From Paenibacillus sp. E222 (GTDB lineage: Bacteria; Bacillota; Bacilli; Paenibacillales; Paenibacillaceae), in NCBI RefSeq assembly GCF_013401555.1, contig NZ_CP058552.1, forward strand, positions 3,224,001 through 3,288,000: 64,000 nt of DNA. The letters are read 5' to 3'. A program made the translations under genes and the position numbers. The notes under the pieces were generated by a model, which did not search any database, had not been told where the DNA came from, and saw nothing but the letters and a program-made list of their open reading frames with translations. Position 1 is the first letter of the stretch, and each line of letters starts with the position of its first letter. Positions 1 to 9,308 of the stretch are shown piece by piece.

Positions 1-699
1 CAGGGCGGAAATTGTGTGAATCCGATGACGTTGTCATGGTTTTCTTCCCTATTCAAAGATTACCGGATTATCGCGCCGGATACGATCGGTCATCCAGGCT
101 ACAGTGAAGAAACACGAATTTCGGCAAGGTTTGATAGTTTGGCTTTGTGGATTTCTGATTTGCTGGACCACTACAAGATCGAAAAAAGTGCGTTTATCGG
201 TCCTTCCTTTGGAGGCGGAATTATCCTAAGACTGGCAACTTACATTCCGGACCGAATTGCATGTTCTGTTCTGGTAGCACCCGCTGGACTGGCCGTAGGA
301 TCCAAAATTAAAATGGCTCAGGATATCGTGTTGCCACTCGTAACGTACAAAATGACTTCTTCTCCAACTTCTTTGCAAAAGATCGCGGATATCATGTCAT
401 GCAGTTGTATGAAAGAAATAGATAAAAATATAATCGGGAAAATCTTCAAATACGTCAGTCTGGAGCAGGATATGCCCAAGCTTACGGAGCAGGAGGAATT
501 GGTAAATTATACATCGCCAACACTGCTCTTGGTGGGAGAGAAGGATGTCTTTTTCCCGGCAGATAAGGTCATTGAAAGAGCTCAGAAGATTATTCCGAAT
601 GTCAAAGCAATCAAATACGACACAGGTCATTTCCCATCTCAAGACGTGTTGATGCAGATGAACCAAGAAATTCAGCAATTTTTACAGAAGAATTATTAA
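1..699 (+). CDS. alpha/beta hydrolase, 5'-truncated by window edge
   Basis: The frame is open from base 1, so the true start lies upstream; the GTG at 16 is internal. The visible 232 residues carry the alpha/beta-hydrolase plan: a GGN oxyanion-like stretch at the very start, the nucleophile elbow G-P-S-F-G with the following GG, the acid in LLVGEKDVFFP, and the catalytic His in the DTGHFP segment near the C-terminus. No signal peptide can be judged. The substrate is unknown; the fold covers esterases, lipases and haloperoxidase-like enzymes. It is not obviously linked to the kinase that follows. Confidence 0.85.
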   Translation, partial: QGGNCVNPMTLSWFSSLFKDYRIIAPDTIGHPGYSEETRISARFDSLALWISDLLDHYKIEKSAFIGPSFGGGIILRLATYIPDRIACSVLVAPAGLAVGSKIKMAQDIVLPLVTYKMTSSPTSLQKIADIMSCSCMKEIDKNIIGKIFKYVSLEQDMPKLTEQEELVNYTSPTLLLVGEKDVFFPADKVIERAQKIIPNVKAIKYDTGHFPSQDVLMQMNQEIQQFLQKNY

Positions 700-853
700 A
701 TTTAGAAAATTTTAATTTTTCCGCATGGTTGTGATTCAAATTGCATCATTTGGTTTATATAGATGGTTGGCGATGAAACGCCTGTCTGGTTGGACTGAAT
801 GATGCAACATGCGGCAAGTCTTCCGATCGACAAGGTTGAAAAGAGGGTCTGTT

Positions 854-1843
854 ATGAAAAAGGACAATTGCAAAATGGCATTGCAGCGCAATGTAATTTT
901 AAACGATACATATCAGGTAAGACATCTCATGGCCAGCAGTGAGCTGGCTATTGTATATGCAGGAAGAGATCGGAATACAGGTGCTAAGGTAGCGATCAAG
1001 GAATTTTTCCCGCAAAGGTTGGCAGCACGTCAGGCTGACAAACGGGGAGTGTTCTGTTCTTCACGAGGGTTTAGTGGTCAGTATCAGGAACTTCTTGCTG
1101 CATTTTTGGTAGAAGGAGAGCTGTTATCCACGTTGAATCATCCTCATATTGTTACGTACGTGGATCATTTCGAAGAAAATGATACAGGGTATCTTGTTAT
1201 GGAATACTGCACAGGCGTAACCTTGACCGAATATCTGATTGAGCGAAATCATGCGCTGGACGCGGCGTTTATTACGGAGACATTACTTCCGCTGGTAGAT
1301 ACACTGGACTATATTCATAAGCAGGGAATTCTTCATCGTGATGTGAAGCCATCCAATATTATGGTGATGGAAGACGGTACGCCCAAACTACTGGACTTCG
1401 GTTCAGCAGCTCGCTGGCCTGTACAATCCGGGGAAAAACAGGCGATCTTTACATCGGCAGGGTATTCGCCGCTTGAGTTCTACTCCGAGAAATCCAGTCA
1501 GGGACCGATGTCAGACATATATAGCCTGGCAGCGTTGCTTCATTATTGGACATGCGGGCAGCCACCTATGGATGTAAAACAGCGACTGTTTCGCGATGAA
1601 TTGCCATCTGTGCGTTCTCATAATGAGTATGTGAACCGGTGGCTCGCACGCGTTATTCACTGGGGATTATCGGTTCGTTCCGAGCAACGCTGTGCTTCTC
1701 TCGCTTGGGTTAAGAGATCACTTCAAGTACAAGCCTGGATGTGGAAAATACGCAAACCTGGCACGGTTGAATGGGCTTTGGCTGAGAATGAACATACCCA
1801 AATCTATGAAGCAGAGCCGAAGAAACAGCATGAGACGGCTTGA
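854..1843 (+). CDS. Soluble Hanks-type serine/threonine protein kinase
   Basis: The 329-residue protein has a complete Ser/Thr kinase core: VAIK with Lys49, HRDVKPSN with catalytic Asp about 163, DFG with Asp about 181, and the SDIYSLAALL helix F motif. I chose ATG 854, preceded by AAGAGGG; ATG 809 in the same frame would add 15 residues but has no clear ribosome site. There is no transmembrane segment and no PASTA repeat, so it is not a PrkC-type cell-wall sensor and should act in the cytosol. Two FHA proteins and two PP2C-family proteins are encoded 16 to 20 kb downstream, so it could belong to that phospho-circuit, but about 12 kb of sugar genes lie between. Confidence 0.88.
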   Translation: MKKDNCKMALQRNVILNDTYQVRHLMASSELAIVYAGRDRNTGAKVAIKEFFPQRLAARQADKRGVFCSSRGFSGQYQELLAAFLVEGELLSTLNHPHIVTYVDHFEENDTGYLVMEYCTGVTLTEYLIERNHALDAAFITETLLPLVDTLDYIHKQGILHRDVKPSNIMVMEDGTPKLLDFGSAARWPVQSGEKQAIFTSAGYSPLEFYSEKSSQGPMSDIYSLAALLHYWTCGQPPMDVKQRLFRDELPSVRSHNEYVNRWLARVIHWGLSVRSEQRCASLAWVKRSLQVQAWMWKIRKPGTVEWALAENEHTQIYEAEPKKQHETA

Positions 1844-1881
1844 TTGCAGCCTGATCTTATACATATAGTCGTAACAAACAA

Positions 1882-1921
1882 GTCAGTTTGGTCCTTACAC
1901 GGATCGAACTGGCTTTTTTTT
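1882..1921 (+). terminator. Rho-independent terminator after the kinase
   Basis: GTCAGTTTGGTCC and GGATCGAACTGGC form an imperfect stem around a TTACAC loop, directly followed by a run of eight T. It ends the kinase transcript before the sugar operon. Confidence 0.8.
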
Positions 1922-2008
1922 GTGTTTTATTAGCCTAAAAGAAAAATTATTTCTTTTTTTAATTTATTTCTGGAAGAATACTTCATTCTAACTCCAGGGT
2001 CTGCATAT

Positions 2009-2029
2009 ACTCCATTGGAAAGATGGAGT
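2009..2029. promoter_or_regulatory. Inverted repeat upstream of the sugar operon, possible operator
   Basis: ACTCCAT and ATGGAGT are perfect 7-base arms around a 7-base spacer, 67 bases before the operon's first start codon. The position suits an operator, perhaps for the RpiR regulator encoded in the operon; it could also be a leader hairpin. No promoter boxes could be fixed with confidence. Confidence 0.35.
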
Positions 2030-2095
2030 AATTAGCCAGGAAATCTGACGTAAGCGCCGGCTCCCGTCTTACACCAAACTGAGGGGGAATGTTGT

Positions 2096-3409
2096 GTGAC
2101 CACCAACAGAAAGGGCTTCACAGTATCTTTGCTGCTAGTCGTTATGATGTCTATGTTACTTGCCGCCTGCGGAGGAAATGACAATACGGCTGGTAGACCG
2201 AGTCCGGGAAGCACTGGGGAGACGGGTATGGAAGCTGGAAAGCCGGTGACGCTGGAGTTTTGGACGATTGCTTTACAGCCAACGTTCAACGATTACTTCA
2301 ATGAATTGATTGCCAAGTATGAGAGCAGTCATCCTGGCGTGAAGGTTGAGTGGAAGGACTATCCATATGATGCCATTTCACAGCGTTTATTGACCAGCAC
2401 GGCCAGTGGCAAAAGCCCTGATGTTGTGAACCTCAATACCGAATTCGCCAGTCAATTGGGAAGTAAGGGAGCGCTGCTGAATCTGAATGAATACCTGACA
2501 GATGAGGAAGCGAAGAGTTACTTTGAAGGCATTTATAATTCTACTGTTTTCGATGGCAAAGCTTACGCGCTCCCTTGGTACACAGGTACCGAAGTGCTGT
2601 TCATGAATACCAAGCTGGTGAAAGAGGCAGGCCTTGATCCGGCAAATCCGCCGCAGACCCGAGAGGAACTTGTGGAGTGGGCCCGTCAGGTCCATGAAAA
2701 GACAGGAGTGGCCGGTTATGCGCAGCAGCTTGTCTCCAAGCTGTTTCCAATCGACGGCATCCCGATTCTAAATGAGGACAAAACGGCCGCCGCTTTCAAT
2801 ACGCCGGAAGCAGAGGCGATGATCGCTCAAATGCGTGATCTGATGGCCGAAGGCGTGGTGCTGAAGGAGGATGCGGAATTCAGCAAGCAGATCCAGTATT
2901 TTTCCGGGGAGCAGGTCGCTTTCCAGTTGTCGGGTCCAACCTTTATCAACTTCATCAAGAAGTCTGCACCGGATGTTTACAAGAATACGATTGCGGTAAC
3001 CCTCCCAACAGGCAAAGCGAACCTGCGGCTCTCCAATTCCATGGATCTCGTTGTACCACAGAAATCCAAAAACCCTGAGCAAGCGGTGGAATTTGCCGCC
3101 TTTATTACCAATGCAGAGAACCAGACTGCCTTCTCCAAGGTAGCCAACACGCTGCCATCGAGCAAAGCCTCCATTGAAGATCCGTTCTTTACGCAATCCG
3201 ACGGGTCGCTGGAAGCCGAAGCCAAGGTAGCTTCCTCCCAAAGTCTCGATAAGGCCACTGATTACATGGTCGGCGTACCGAATGCAGGAGATATCAACTC
3301 CGCATTGGCACGGGGCTTGCAGGAAATTTTGATGAACGGAGCAGATATTAAAGAAACGTTGAACGCAGTGGAGAAGGAAGTTAACCAAATTCTTAACCAG
3401 GATTCCTGA
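2096..3409 (+). CDS. ABC transporter sugar-binding lipoprotein
   Basis: This 437-residue family-1 extracellular solute-binding protein has a lipoprotein signal: a hydrophobic stretch followed by the lipobox L-L-A-A-C, so it is tethered to the outer membrane face by Cys25. The mature part begins EFWTIALQP and has the usual two-lobe length. GTG 2096 follows GAGGGGG by 8 bases. It is the first gene of an operon with two MalF/MalG-type permeases and amino-sugar enzymes, so it probably binds an oligosaccharide or amino-sugar glycan. As is usual for this class, no ATPase gene is in the operon; a shared MsmX-type ATPase is expected elsewhere. Confidence 0.92.
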   Translation: MTTNRKGFTVSLLLVVMMSMLLAACGGNDNTAGRPSPGSTGETGMEAGKPVTLEFWTIALQPTFNDYFNELIAKYESSHPGVKVEWKDYPYDAISQRLLTSTASGKSPDVVNLNTEFASQLGSKGALLNLNEYLTDEEAKSYFEGIYNSTVFDGKAYALPWYTGTEVLFMNTKLVKEAGLDPANPPQTREELVEWARQVHEKTGVAGYAQQLVSKLFPIDGIPILNEDKTAAAFNTPEAEAMIAQMRDLMAEGVVLKEDAEFSKQIQYFSGEQVAFQLSGPTFINFIKKSAPDVYKNTIAVTLPTGKANLRLSNSMDLVVPQKSKNPEQAVEFAAFITNAENQTAFSKVANTLPSSKASIEDPFFTQSDGSLEAEAKVASSQSLDKATDYMVGVPNAGDINSALARGLQEILMNGADIKETLNAVEKEVNQILNQDS

Positions 3410-3477
3410 ACTTATGCGGTACAGTCTGATGAGGGGGAGTACTCCCCCTCGATCCTAGAAGAGAGGGAGGCGTAGCT

Positions 3478-4359
3478 GTGTACAAGGCGATTCGATCCGA
3501 ATCTTTTGCTGCATGGGCGTTTATGGCACCGGGATTGTTGTTTCTGGCGATTTTCACCTTTTGGCCGATTATTTACGGGATACCCCTCTCATTAACCGAT
3601 TATTCTGTCATTACAGAGACACATTTCGTTGGTCTGGATAACTTTACCCGGGCCTTTCAAGATCACAATTTCCTGATTTCGCTGTGGAATTCGCTGGTGT
3701 ATGTGCTGGTTGTGCCGGTGATTCAAATCATCTCGATCCTCATGGCCATTCTGGTTAACAGCCGGATTCCGGGTGTCAAAATGTTCAGAGCTGCCTACTA
3801 CATACCGGTTGTAACTTCCATGGTCGCAGTGGCGCTGATCTGGAGCTGGCTGTTGGGCAATAACGGCGTAGTCAATTACCTGCTGCTGAAGGTTGGCATT
3901 CTCAGTGAGCAGGTCTCCTGGCTTTCCACAAGCAGTACGGCGCTGTATGTGCTGATGTTCATCACCATGTGGAAGGGTCTCGGCTATTATATGATGCTCT
4001 ATCTGGCTGGGCTTCAGGGAATTCCGGCAGATCTATACGAAGCCGCCAGAGTGGATGGAGCAGGACCGCTGAGACTGATTATTCATGTAACGCTTCCGCT
4101 GCTGCGGCCGCATATTCTCTTTTGCACCGTAATTTCGGTGATGGGTGCCGTTCGTGTATTCGATGAGGTCTATATTCTTACCAAGGGCGGGCCGGGAACG
4201 TCCACGTTGACCTCGAGCGTATATATTTTTCAAAAAGGGCTGGAGCAATTCAATTTCGGGTATGCCTCGGCACTTGGCTTGATCGTCAGTGTGATGGTAG
4301 CAGCGCTCAGTGTGTTGGTGTTCCGGCTGAACCGGAGAGGCGGGGTGAATACCTATTGA
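3478..4359 (+). CDS. Sugar ABC transporter permease (MalF-like)
   Basis: The 293-residue integral membrane protein has about six hydrophobic helices and the permease EAA loop, EAARVDGAGPLRLIIHVTLP, which docks the ATPase. The GTG start at 3478 follows GAGAGGGAGG. It overlaps the next permease by four bases, which shows translational coupling, and it works as a heterodimer with that protein. Confidence 0.93.
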   Translation: MYKAIRSESFAAWAFMAPGLLFLAIFTFWPIIYGIPLSLTDYSVITETHFVGLDNFTRAFQDHNFLISLWNSLVYVLVVPVIQIISILMAILVNSRIPGVKMFRAAYYIPVVTSMVAVALIWSWLLGNNGVVNYLLLKVGILSEQVSWLSTSSTALYVLMFITMWKGLGYYMMLYLAGLQGIPADLYEAARVDGAGPLRLIIHVTLPLLRPHILFCTVISVMGAVRVFDEVYILTKGGPGTSTLTSSVYIFQKGLEQFNFGYASALGLIVSVMVAALSVLVFRLNRRGGVNTY

Positions 4360-5204
4360 TTCGGCGTACGCTTTTGTCTAAAAAAATGAAAAAAGGCCTT
4401 CGTCATTTGATCATTTATGTACTGTTGATTTTGCTTGCCCTGTTTATGATGGGTCCTTTTCTGTGGTTGCTCAGCGTATCGCTGATGCCTGGTCGTAATG
4501 TGTTCGCGAATCCACCAGCAATTCTACCTACCTTCATCGCTTTCGATAACTACGTGCAGGTGTGGGAGTTCATGGATTTTCCACGCTACATCATAAATAC
4601 GGTGGTGATTACGCTTCTTGGGGTGGTATTTAACATCTTCTTGTCCTGCCTCACGGCGTATCCACTCGCGACCTTTCGGTTCAGGGGACGTAATCTGGTG
4701 TTCACGCTGCTAATCTCGACCATGATTATTCCGTCGGCAACGGCGATGATTGTGCATTATTTAACCATTCAGGCGTTTCACTTGGGCAATACGTTTCTTG
4801 GTGTTGTGCTTCCGGCCGCGGTGTCGGTATTTAACATCTTTCTGATGCGACAAACGTTTCTGGGCATACCGACGGATATTCGGGATTCTGGCAAAATGGA
4901 TGGAGCCTCCGAATTCCGTATCTTCGTGCAGCTTGTCATGCCATTGGTCAAACCAGGGGTTGCTGTCATTGGTTTGCTTGAGGTTATGGCATTCTGGAAC
5001 AATTTCCTGTGGCCGATTGTGGTGCTGGATGATCCGCAGAAATATCCGCTGGCTGCGGCCCTGACGTATCTGAACGGCCAGTTCTCGTATAATTTTGGCT
5101 GGATTGCCGCCGGCACCATGATCTCGGTGCTGCCGATTATCATCGTGTTCCTTTTCACCCAAAAATACTATATGGAAGGCATCGCCGGAGCGATTAAAGG
5201 ATAA
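4356..5204 (+). CDS. Sugar ABC transporter permease (MalG-like)
   Basis: This 282-residue permease has an N-terminal transmembrane helix, five more hydrophobic spans and the EAA-type loop DSGKMDGASEFRIFVQLVMP. The TTG start at 4356 overlaps the stop of the upstream permease, and the GGGGTG just before it can serve as ribosome site. The C-terminus MEGIAGAIKG is typical of the MalG-side partner of family-1 sugar importers. Confidence 0.93.
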   Translation: MIRRTLLSKKMKKGLRHLIIYVLLILLALFMMGPFLWLLSVSLMPGRNVFANPPAILPTFIAFDNYVQVWEFMDFPRYIINTVVITLLGVVFNIFLSCLTAYPLATFRFRGRNLVFTLLISTMIIPSATAMIVHYLTIQAFHLGNTFLGVVLPAAVSVFNIFLMRQTFLGIPTDIRDSGKMDGASEFRIFVQLVMPLVKPGVAVIGLLEVMAFWNNFLWPIVVLDDPQKYPLAAALTYLNGQFSYNFGWIAAGTMISVLPIIIVFLFTQKYYMEGIAGAIKG

Positions 5205-5230
5205 AAAACACAGAAAGGGTGATGGTATTC

Positions 5231-6784
5231 ATGCAGAAGCAGTATAAGCTAAGCTTTGTTCCGTTAGATGAACGTCCTTGCAATTATGAGTTTCCTTATT
5301 TGTTGGCACAGGGAACGGAATTCACAGTAGAGCGTCCGCCACTTGAAATCATGGGCCTGAAAAAGCGCCCGGGCGATGTGGAACAGTTATGGACCTGGTT
5401 TGAGGAGAGCTGTGCAGGGACAGATGGAGCAGTCGTCGCTTTGGATACGTTGCTCTACGGCGGGATTATACCTTCCCGGCTGCATCAGTTGGAGCCGGAT
5501 GAACTGACGGCCCGGCTGGAGCGCCTTCGGGGGATCAAGCAGCGGTACCCGCAGCTAACTCTGTATGCGTTTCAACTAATTATGCGATGCCCGCAATATT
5601 CCTTGTCAGATGAGGAGCCGGATTATTACGCCGACTGGGGACGGGAGATTTTTCGCAAAGGTTTCATCAGCCATCGGCTGGAGCTGGGGATTGCGACGGA
5701 TGAGGAGATCCGCGAGCTGGCCGATATCGATAACCGTCTACCAATAGAAGTACTGGAAGATTACCTGGGACGCAGGGCGGTAAACATTGAAGCAAACAAG
5801 CAGGTACTAGCTCTGGTTCAGGAAGGAATTATCGACTTCATGATTGTGCCGCAGGATGATTCGGCGCCTTATGGACATACAGCCAAGGATCAGGAGAAAG
5901 TGCGAGCCCGTATTACCGCCCTTGATCTGGAACTTAAAGTCTACATGTACCCTGGTGCGGACGAAGTTGGTTGCGTACTGCTCTCCAGAATGATAAACAA
6001 GGCTCGCGGCCGTATGCCGCTGGTGTACCCGCGATTATCATCTGTTCAGGGGGCGTTCGTTACCCCGCTATTCGAGGATCGATTTTTCTATGAGACGCTC
6101 AAATATCAGATTTTGGCTGCAGGTGGGTTGATTGTATCCAGTGAGACTGAAGCAGATCTGGTGCTGTTGATTAGCACACCCGGAGAGACGATGGCGGAAG
6201 CGGTGTCGCAGCAGCATTCTTTTTACAGCTATGATGTATACCGAAACCTGATGGAACTGGTGGAATATGGACACTTTCTGCTCAGGAGCAAGAAGAAGCC
6301 GGTGGCTGTAGCGGATGTGGGATATGCCAATGGTGGGGATCAGAAGCTGGTCAAGATGCTGCGGCAAAAAGACATGTTATTTGATCTGGCTGGATACGCG
6401 GCCTGGAATACCAGCTCCAACTCACTTGGTACCGTCATTTCGCAGGCTATGATCTATCTGCTCTATGGTCGTACACCGTCGCATCTTGATTTCCTCGCCC
6501 TCCGCTATGCTGAGGATGTCTGCTATTGTTCAGTCGTTCGGGGAGAACTTAGCAATGGCCCGGTGCAGGAGATGGGCTATGGAAAATACTTGCTGGATGG
6601 GTCTCGTGGTTCAGTGGCCGCCCGCGTAGAGGAAAGGCTGCGTCAAGAGCTTGCTGTGCGGATCGATAATGCAGCGGGGAGTATCCAAATTACCGACTGT
6701 TATATGCCATGGAACCGGATGTTTGAAGTGGGATTATCTGTAAGATTCATACCATCCAACCCTGGTAAGGAAAACAGAATATAA
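5231..6784 (+). CDS. DUF4127 family protein
   Basis: About 517 residues beginning KLSFVPLDERPCNYEFPYLLA, the hallmark start of DUF4127. The GTG 5219 and ATG 5222 in frame lie on or directly behind the AAAGGG ribosome site, so ATG 5231 is the likelier start. Conserved acidic and Asn-rich motifs such as VPQDDSAPYGHTAKDQE and ADVGYANGGDQ suggest an enzyme, but the reaction is not established to my knowledge. Its place between a sugar importer and NanE/ROK genes points to handling of an imported glycan or amino sugar. No signal peptide, so cytosolic. Confidence 0.88.
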   Translation: MQKQYKLSFVPLDERPCNYEFPYLLAQGTEFTVERPPLEIMGLKKRPGDVEQLWTWFEESCAGTDGAVVALDTLLYGGIIPSRLHQLEPDELTARLERLRGIKQRYPQLTLYAFQLIMRCPQYSLSDEEPDYYADWGREIFRKGFISHRLELGIATDEEIRELADIDNRLPIEVLEDYLGRRAVNIEANKQVLALVQEGIIDFMIVPQDDSAPYGHTAKDQEKVRARITALDLELKVYMYPGADEVGCVLLSRMINKARGRMPLVYPRLSSVQGAFVTPLFEDRFFYETLKYQILAAGGLIVSSETEADLVLLISTPGETMAEAVSQQHSFYSYDVYRNLMELVEYGHFLLRSKKKPVAVADVGYANGGDQKLVKMLRQKDMLFDLAGYAAWNTSSNSLGTVISQAMIYLLYGRTPSHLDFLALRYAEDVCYCSVVRGELSNGPVQEMGYGKYLLDGSRGSVAARVEERLRQELAVRIDNAAGSIQITDCYMPWNRMFEVGLSVRFIPSNPGKENRI

Positions 6785-6792
6785 GAGAGAGG

Positions 6793-7509
6793 GTGAGAAC
6801 CCTGACAAAGGTAGTGCTGGAGAAACTGCATTTGGGGCTGATTGTTTCCTGCCAGGCGCTGGCTGACGAACCGCTGCATGGTGCGGCGATGATGGCCCGC
6901 ATGGCGGCTGCTGCAGAGGAAGGAGGGGCCGCGGGTATTCGGGCGAATGGGGCAGCAGATGTACGTGCCATCAAGCAGACCGTCTCATTGCCGGTTATTG
7001 GCATCGTGAAGCGCAATTACCCGGATTCTGCTGTATATATCACCCCAACCCTCAGAGAAATTGACGAGCTGCTGGAGGCCGGAGCCGATATCATTGCATT
7101 TGATGCGACCCGCCAGAGCAGGCCGGAAAATTATACATTGGAGCAAATCACCGCCTATCTGAACGCAAATAAGGCGGTTTCCATGGCAGACATCTCCATT
7201 CTGGAGGAAGCTTTATATGCTGAGTCACTTGGAGTTAGCTGTGTTTCGACTACTCTATCGGGTTATACAACGTATTCCAGGCAGCAGGAAGGGCCGAATT
7301 TGGAGCTGCTGGAAATGTCCGCACAGCAGTTGAAGATTCCGGTCATCGCCGAAGGACGGATTAGTAAGCCCTCACAGGTGGAAGAGGCGCTGGATCTGGG
7401 CGCATACGCTGTTGTGGTGGGCTCCGCGATAACTCGGCCACAGCTAATTACCCGACAGTTCGCAGCAGTGACCAGAAAAGCGAGGATGAAAAGAAATGGA
7501 GATGAATGA
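6793..7509 (+). CDS. nanE: N-acylglucosamine-6-phosphate 2-epimerase (NanE-like)
   Basis: The 238-residue TIM-barrel protein carries the NanE signatures GIVKRNYPDSAVYITPT, GADIIAFDAT and IAEGRISKP, which hold the catalytic Lys and Glu/Arg region. NanE converts N-acetylmannosamine-6-phosphate to N-acetylglucosamine-6-phosphate. GTG 6793 follows GAGAGAGG and lies 8 bases after DUF4127. The next gene overlaps it by 14 bases. With the ROK kinase downstream it would make a ManNAc to ManNAc-6-P to GlcNAc-6-P route, although no NanA lyase or NagA/NagB is present in the window. Confidence 0.9.
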   Translation: MRTLTKVVLEKLHLGLIVSCQALADEPLHGAAMMARMAAAAEEGGAAGIRANGAADVRAIKQTVSLPVIGIVKRNYPDSAVYITPTLREIDELLEAGADIIAFDATRQSRPENYTLEQITAYLNANKAVSMADISILEEALYAESLGVSCVSTTLSGYTTYSRQQEGPNLELLEMSAQQLKIPVIAEGRISKPSQVEEALDLGAYAVVVGSAITRPQLITRQFAAVTRKARMKRNGDE

Positions 7510-8323
7510 CCGAATTAATACGTATTATCCTTCCATGACCAAGTCGGAGCAGAAGGTGGCCAGGTGCGTACGGGACAATCCGGATAATATAATCTATTTT
7601 TCTGTGACTGAGCTGGCTGATTTTGCTGGTACCGGAGAGACCACGGTGATGAGATTCTGCCGTAAAATCGGGTTTAAAGGCTATCAGGATTTCAAGCTGA
7701 TGCTGGCCCAGGGGCTGCCGAAACGGCAGAACCAGCCAGACGGCGATCAGGGAGAGGACGATTATGCCGACCATTTATATGCCTCGATGGTGGGGGTGCT
7801 GCAATCCAGCTTGGGTATGCTGGATCGCAGCCAGTTGGAGCAGGCGGTGAAGTGTCTGGACAGCGCACGACATGTGCAATTCTTCGGCGTGGGCTCGTCA
7901 GGCATTACCGCTATGGATGCCAAGAACCGTTTTCTGCGTATCGGGCGGCGTGCGGAAGCGAATTCCGACAGCCATATCCAGTCCATGATGGCGGTAACGA
8001 TGGGAGAAGGTGACGTGGCTTTTGGCATCAGCGTGTCCGGCAGTACGCTGGATACCAATGATATGCTGATGAAGGCCAAACAAAACGGAGCTAAGGTGAT
8101 TGCCATGACGAACTATGCCAAATCCCCCATTGCTTCTATTGCAGATATCTTGCTCTTGACCGCGGGGAAGGAGTCTCCCCTTGAAGGCGGTTCTGTAGGA
8201 GCTAAAATCTCTCAGCTGTTTATTATCGACTTGCTCTGCCAGGGACTGGAGCGCGAGCATGGCGAAGAGACTAAAAAGATGAAGGAATTAACGGCCAGGG
8301 CGGTTATCGACCGTATTTATTGA
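7496..8323 (+). CDS. MurR/RpiR family transcriptional regulator
   Basis: The 275-residue protein has an N-terminal RpiR helix-turn-helix (residues about 1-80, with TVTELADFAGTGETTVMRFCRKIG) and a C-terminal SIS sugar-phosphate-binding domain (GVGSSGITAMDAKNRF, SVSGSTLDTNDML). Such proteins sense phosphosugars and control their operon, so this is the probable local regulator, perhaps sensing ManNAc-6-P or GlcNAc-6-P. It overlaps nanE by 14 bases. Confidence 0.92.
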   Translation: MEMNDRINTYYPSMTKSEQKVARCVRDNPDNIIYFSVTELADFAGTGETTVMRFCRKIGFKGYQDFKLMLAQGLPKRQNQPDGDQGEDDYADHLYASMVGVLQSSLGMLDRSQLEQAVKCLDSARHVQFFGVGSSGITAMDAKNRFLRIGRRAEANSDSHIQSMMAVTMGEGDVAFGISVSGSTLDTNDMLMKAKQNGAKVIAMTNYAKSPIASIADILLLTAGKESPLEGGSVGAKISQLFIIDLLCQGLEREHGEETKKMKELTARAVIDRIY

Positions 8324-8351
8324 AGGGTTTGTGTGAATAGGGGGAAAGCGA

Positions 8352-9308
8352 ATGCCGCAGGTCATTGGCGTGGATGTAGGTGGCACAGGCATTAAAGGGC
8401 TTGTAGTCAATGAAGCCGGAGTCGTTCGGGTGGAGGCTAGGTGTGCAACAGAGGCCCGGTTGGGTCGGAAGGGCATACTTGAACAACTGCGTAGGTTAGT
8501 AAGTGAACTGTTATCTAGCTGTGGAGATGTGAAGGCACTGGGCATTGCTTCGGCAGGAAGAGTGAATGTGGAAACGGGTGAAGTGATCCATGCAACGAAC
8601 AATTTACCTGGCTGGCAGGGAATGCCGCTGACAGAGTGGGCAACAGCGGAATTTGGACTGCCTTCGACTGCCGATAACGACGCCAATGCTGCACTCATTG
8701 GTGAGGCAGGGCTTGGTACCGGCCGCGGTAAGCAGAACCTGGTTATGCTGACACTCGGAACTGGGGTCGGTGGGGCCAATATGGCATTTGGCAGGATGTT
8801 ACGGGGAGTAGACTGGCGCGGTGGGGACTGGGGGCACAGTGTGCTGGTGCCTGACGGTCGGCCTTGCAATTGTGGCAAACGCGGCTGCGTGGAGCAATAC
8901 ATTTCCGGTAGTGCACTGAAGCGGCTGGCGCGGGAACAAAAGGGCAACACGTATACTCACGGCCGAGAGATTATGACCGCTGCAAGCCAGGGAGAAGCAA
9001 TAGCGTTGTACATTCTAGAGCGTTACATATCTGATTTGGCCTTGGTTATTGCGAATATATCTGCCTCGATAGATCCGGAATTGATTATTCTTGGTGGCGG
9101 TGTGACCCAGGATCAGGCTATATGGTGGCCGATGCTTACCGCTAAGTTATCCAGTGTCGGGTTAGAAGACCGGGTTGCAGTAGCTGAACTCGGTAACAGG
9201 GCAGGCTGTTTCGGAGCGGCGCAGCTGGCCTTGGAACGTTTGCGCCAGGACGACGGCGTTGGCTGGTCTAAAGGCAGTGACAGGGAGGAGACAAAGCATG
9301 AGGATTGA
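8352..9308 (+). CDS. ROK family sugar kinase
   Basis: The 318-residue protein begins GVDVGGTGIKG, the phosphate-1 loop, has the substrate motif NDANAALIGEAGLG and the LTLGTGVGG phosphate-2 loop, and the ROK zinc motif CNCGKRGCVEQY. ROK kinases phosphorylate glucose, ManNAc or GlcNAc; next to nanE, N-acetylmannosamine kinase activity is the simplest guess. The stop overlaps the start of the FAD oxidoreductase by 11 bases. Confidence 0.92.
   Translation: MPQVIGVDVGGTGIKGLVVNEAGVVRVEARCATEARLGRKGILEQLRRLVSELLSSCGDVKALGIASAGRVNVETGEVIHATNNLPGWQGMPLTEWATAEFGLPSTADNDANAALIGEAGLGTGRGKQNLVMLTLGTGVGGANMAFGRMLRGVDWRGGDWGHSVLVPDGRPCNCGKRGCVEQYISGSALKRLAREQKGNTYTHGREIMTAASQGEAIALYILERYISDLALVIANISASIDPELIILGGGVTQDQAIWWPMLTAKLSSVGLEDRVAVAELGNRAGCFGAAQLALERLRQDDGVGWSKGSDREETKHED

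Noticed and set aside
771..790. cre-like site before the kinase
   Set aside because: TGAAACGCCTG does not keep the central spacing of the cre consensus.
2768..3388. Long minus-strand frame inside the sugar-binding protein gene
   Set aside because: It is a shadow of a clear coding region on the plus strand.
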